A stretch of 64,000 nucleotides of DNA from Hypomyces perniciosus. Taxonomy: Eukaryota; Ascomycota; Sordariomycetes; Hypocreales; Hypocreaceae. Positions 62,001 through 64,000 of this stretch are shown piece by piece (positions within the stretch are counted from its first letter, which is position 1; every line of letters starts with the position of its first letter). The notes below the pieces were generated by a model. The model did not search any database. It saw only the letters and a list, made by a program, of their open reading frames with translations, and was not told the origin of the DNA. The translations under genes and the position numbers were made by a program. Location of the stretch: the NCBI GenBank assembly GCA_008477525.1, contig SPDT01000004.1, positions 1,612,001-1,676,000 of the forward strand, read 5' to 3'.

Positions 62001-64000
62001 GGCAGAGACTACTACTAGTCCTAGCTATAAACTGCTAAAGCTAGCCCTTTTATAGCATAAAAGACTAGGTTATATTAGCTTAAATCTACTAAAAAAAACT
62101 ATTAAAATAATTACTAGAATTCTTAACTTTAATTCTATTAAAGAGACTAAATTCCATTGCCTAGCGTATAATAAAAGAAAAGCTATTAAAAGGCTTAATT
62201 TAAAGCCAATTCCTAATCCACTAGCCTCTCTAGATTGCCTAAAAGCTAATACTTTTTCTATAAAGCCAATGCCTTATAATAAAGCCCCTATTAGTCATTT
62301 AATTATTAATAGAAAATCAAGATATAGGTAGCTATTCCTTTTAAAAGATTATAGTAGACTTACCGTTTTAGCTACTATATAAAGCTTTATAAATAGCCTG
62401 AAAACGCAGTATAACCGGTATTTTAAGGAATTTTATTATAATAGCGGAAAGGAAATTAATTAAAAACTTTAACCCTAGTTCTTTTCTTTAGGAATTATAT
62501 ATTCTTATAATAGCCTTTATATTTACAAATAGAATAGTTTAATAGAATGCTTTATTAGAGTTTTATTAAATAGGCTATAGGCTACTATTATAGCGGCTAA
62601 CCTGCCGCTATATCTCTAGAATTTTATTATTACTGCAGTTCTTAAATTAATTAACTATATAGCTGTTACTAATAGGGACTCTACCCTTTATTAAGAATTA
62701 TATAAAGACCTAGACCTTAATAAAAATTATAAACCTAATTTATAAAGATATAGGATTATTGGCTTTTATTATAAAGTATTTATTTTATAAGAATAAAGGG
62801 CTAAAGGCTATAAATTAGCCCCTAGGACTAAAACTGGGAGACTATTAGCAGTTTTAAGTAATAATACCTATTTTATCTATATCCTAATTAAATATATAGT
62901 CTTTAAATCGTTAACTATAAAGCTGTATAAAGATAAAATTCCTAAGCTTTAAATCCTAGACCCTACTATAGGTTAGGATAATAAAGAATTAAAGGGAGAA
63001 ATAAAGCTAGATTCTATAGATTAAATAATTCCTAGCTCTCAGGATATTAATCCCTTACTCCCTAACCCTATTCTAAAGGGAGTATCCACTACTATTCCCC
63101 CTATTCCTATATTAGTTATATAAGACTCTGCAGTTATAGAGGATTTTATAGATATAGATATATCCTATTTTCTCTATAATAGCGTTAAAAAGCTAGCCTT
63201 TCCAGCTGCTGCAGTATAAGACCTATAAACGCTTAAGTAAATACTTTATAGTCCTAATAAAACTAAATAGCTAAGAGCGATTTATAGTAAATTTAACCAG
63301 CTAGTTAAATAATATACCTTTACTTTTATTAAGTGTAATAGTATTCTTAAAGGCAGGAATCCTATTACTAATTAACTAGTCTTAAAGACTAAAAAAGACT
63401 AGAATAATAGAATAGTAAAATTTAAAGCTAGGCTAGTTATTAGGGGTTTTTAATAACTAGAAGGAATAGATTTTAACTAAATGTTTGCTTTAATAGCTGT
63501 TCCTTTTACCTGGCAGCTCTTATTAGCCCTAGCTACTATCTATAACTGGGAAATCAAACAAATCGACTTTATTAATGCATTCTTTAATAGAATACTTAAA
63601 GAAACTATTTTCCTTAACTTTCCTAAAGGATTTAAAGACTATGCTAGTTAAGCTTCCCTTAAGATTAAGTTGATTTTTAGAAAGCTGGGTTATAACCTTA
63701 ATATAGATTAGGTTATTTAGTTACAGAAAGCTCTTTATAGCCTGAAATAATCCCTTAAAGAATGGCAACAGGCTTTATAAGCCTTAGGAAATAAACTAGG
63801 ATATAATCCTTTAATTTCTAACTCTGCTATTCTCTATAATCTACATAACAGTATTTTTATTATTACTTATATAGATAACTGTCTTTTTATTAGACTAGAT
63901 AAAGAAGCTATAGCTTAGCTGAAATTAACTTTAATAAGGTTTATACTATAGAAGATAAAGGCCCTGCTTTTTTCTTTTTAAGGGTTTAGATAGTTAGGGA
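59083..64000 (+). mobile_element. Copia-1 element with RT (plus strand, runs off the window)
   Basis: The 5' LTR is 59083-59663 (581 bases, strongly RIP-altered), followed by GGTTATAAGCC. Internal order on the plus strand: gag (about 60.1-61.2 kb), protease with a Copia-like ITFKGINTATFNI pattern (about 61.28-61.5 kb), GAG-pre-integrase (about 62.0-62.2 kb), integrase (62.2-62.8 kb, KPMPYNKAPIS then FLLKDYS), and RT from about 63.45 kb. The 3' end and second LTR lie outside. Confidence 0.88.
59664..64000 (+). pseudogene. Copia-1 gag-pol remnant with RT
   Basis: The RT reads LLLALATIYNWEIKQIDFIN (about 63505-63570), then FLNFPKGFKDY, ALYSLK and the active-site box YIDN (from YVDD) at 63868-63879. 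The first catalytic Asp codon is intact and the second became Asn. Stops are at Gln and Trp codons. Collinear with 53105-49297 up to 63404, beyond which only this copy has sequence. Confidence 0.85.

Larger units (their letters stand above)
5640..64000. repeat. RIP-degraded, gene-free retrotransposon block
   Basis: Almost all of this span lacks CpA and TpG and is saturated with TpA; for example 17401-17460 has neither CA nor TG. Repeat copies differ by C-to-T and G-to-A transitions. Pol motifs survive with Asp-Asp turned to Asn-Asn and with TAA or TAG at former CAA/CAG codons. This is the known effect of RIP in Pezizomycotina. No host gene was found in it. Confidence 0.93.

Overview
This window comes from a filamentous ascomycete (Pezizomycotina). 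The left 5.6 kb has short GT-AG introns with CTAAC branch sites. The remaining 58 kb is a gene-free, very AT-rich repeat block with the mark of repeat-induced point mutation (RIP): CpA and TpG are nearly absent, TpA is everywhere, and repeat copies differ almost only by C-to-T and G-to-A changes. I cannot fix the order or genus.

Gene-rich end (1-5640). It holds the 3' end of an unrecognised gene (1-372), a DUF2461/TIGR02453 protein with two AT-hook motifs (766-2213, +), and a secreted endonuclease/exonuclease/phosphatase-fold nuclease of the ExeM/NucH type (2516-4517, -). The last two are convergent. They appear to be ordinary host genes with no shared pathway.

Repeat block (about 5640-64000). 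It is a stack of dead LTR retrotransposons, read here from RIP-damaged protein motifs, LTR edges and target-site duplications (TSDs). In order: Gypsy-1, a chromovirus on the minus strand (about 5.7-12.63 kb); a plus-strand Gypsy RT fragment (12.63-13.77 kb); a solo Copia-1 LTR (13771-14350); an interrupted Copia-2 (14351-14578 and 33412-36025) that contains Gypsy-X copy 1 (14579-33411, TSD GTCTA). Inside Gypsy-X copy 1 is a Gypsy-Y LTR (TSD TTAA), and inside that LTR is a complete 12.2 kb Gypsy-Y (20131-32296, TSD CTAC). Next come a Copia-1 solo LTR (36026-36606), a minus-strand Copia fragment, Gypsy-X copy 2 (about 37255-42926) carrying a young solo X LTR (38794-38955), an inverted X fragment, an unassigned stretch, and Gypsy-3, a minus-strand chromovirus (about 45.2-48.7 kb, continuing at 53.69-55.97 kb). 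Gypsy-3 is split by a Copia-1 element without RT (48716-53686, TSD CTTAT) and a solo LTR (55969-56548, TSD AGTTT). The window ends with a solo LTR (57203-57781, TSD ATATC), Gypsy-X copy 3 (58103-59082) and a second Copia-1 (59083 to the edge) whose RT is present.

No intact transposon ORF, tRNA, rRNA or CRISPR was seen. The most informative material is the nesting record, the large Gypsy-Y with about 3.6 kb of extra sequence after pol, the RT-less Copia with perfect TSDs, and the solo X LTR that appears to be much younger than the DNA around it. I found no convincing new multi-gene system.
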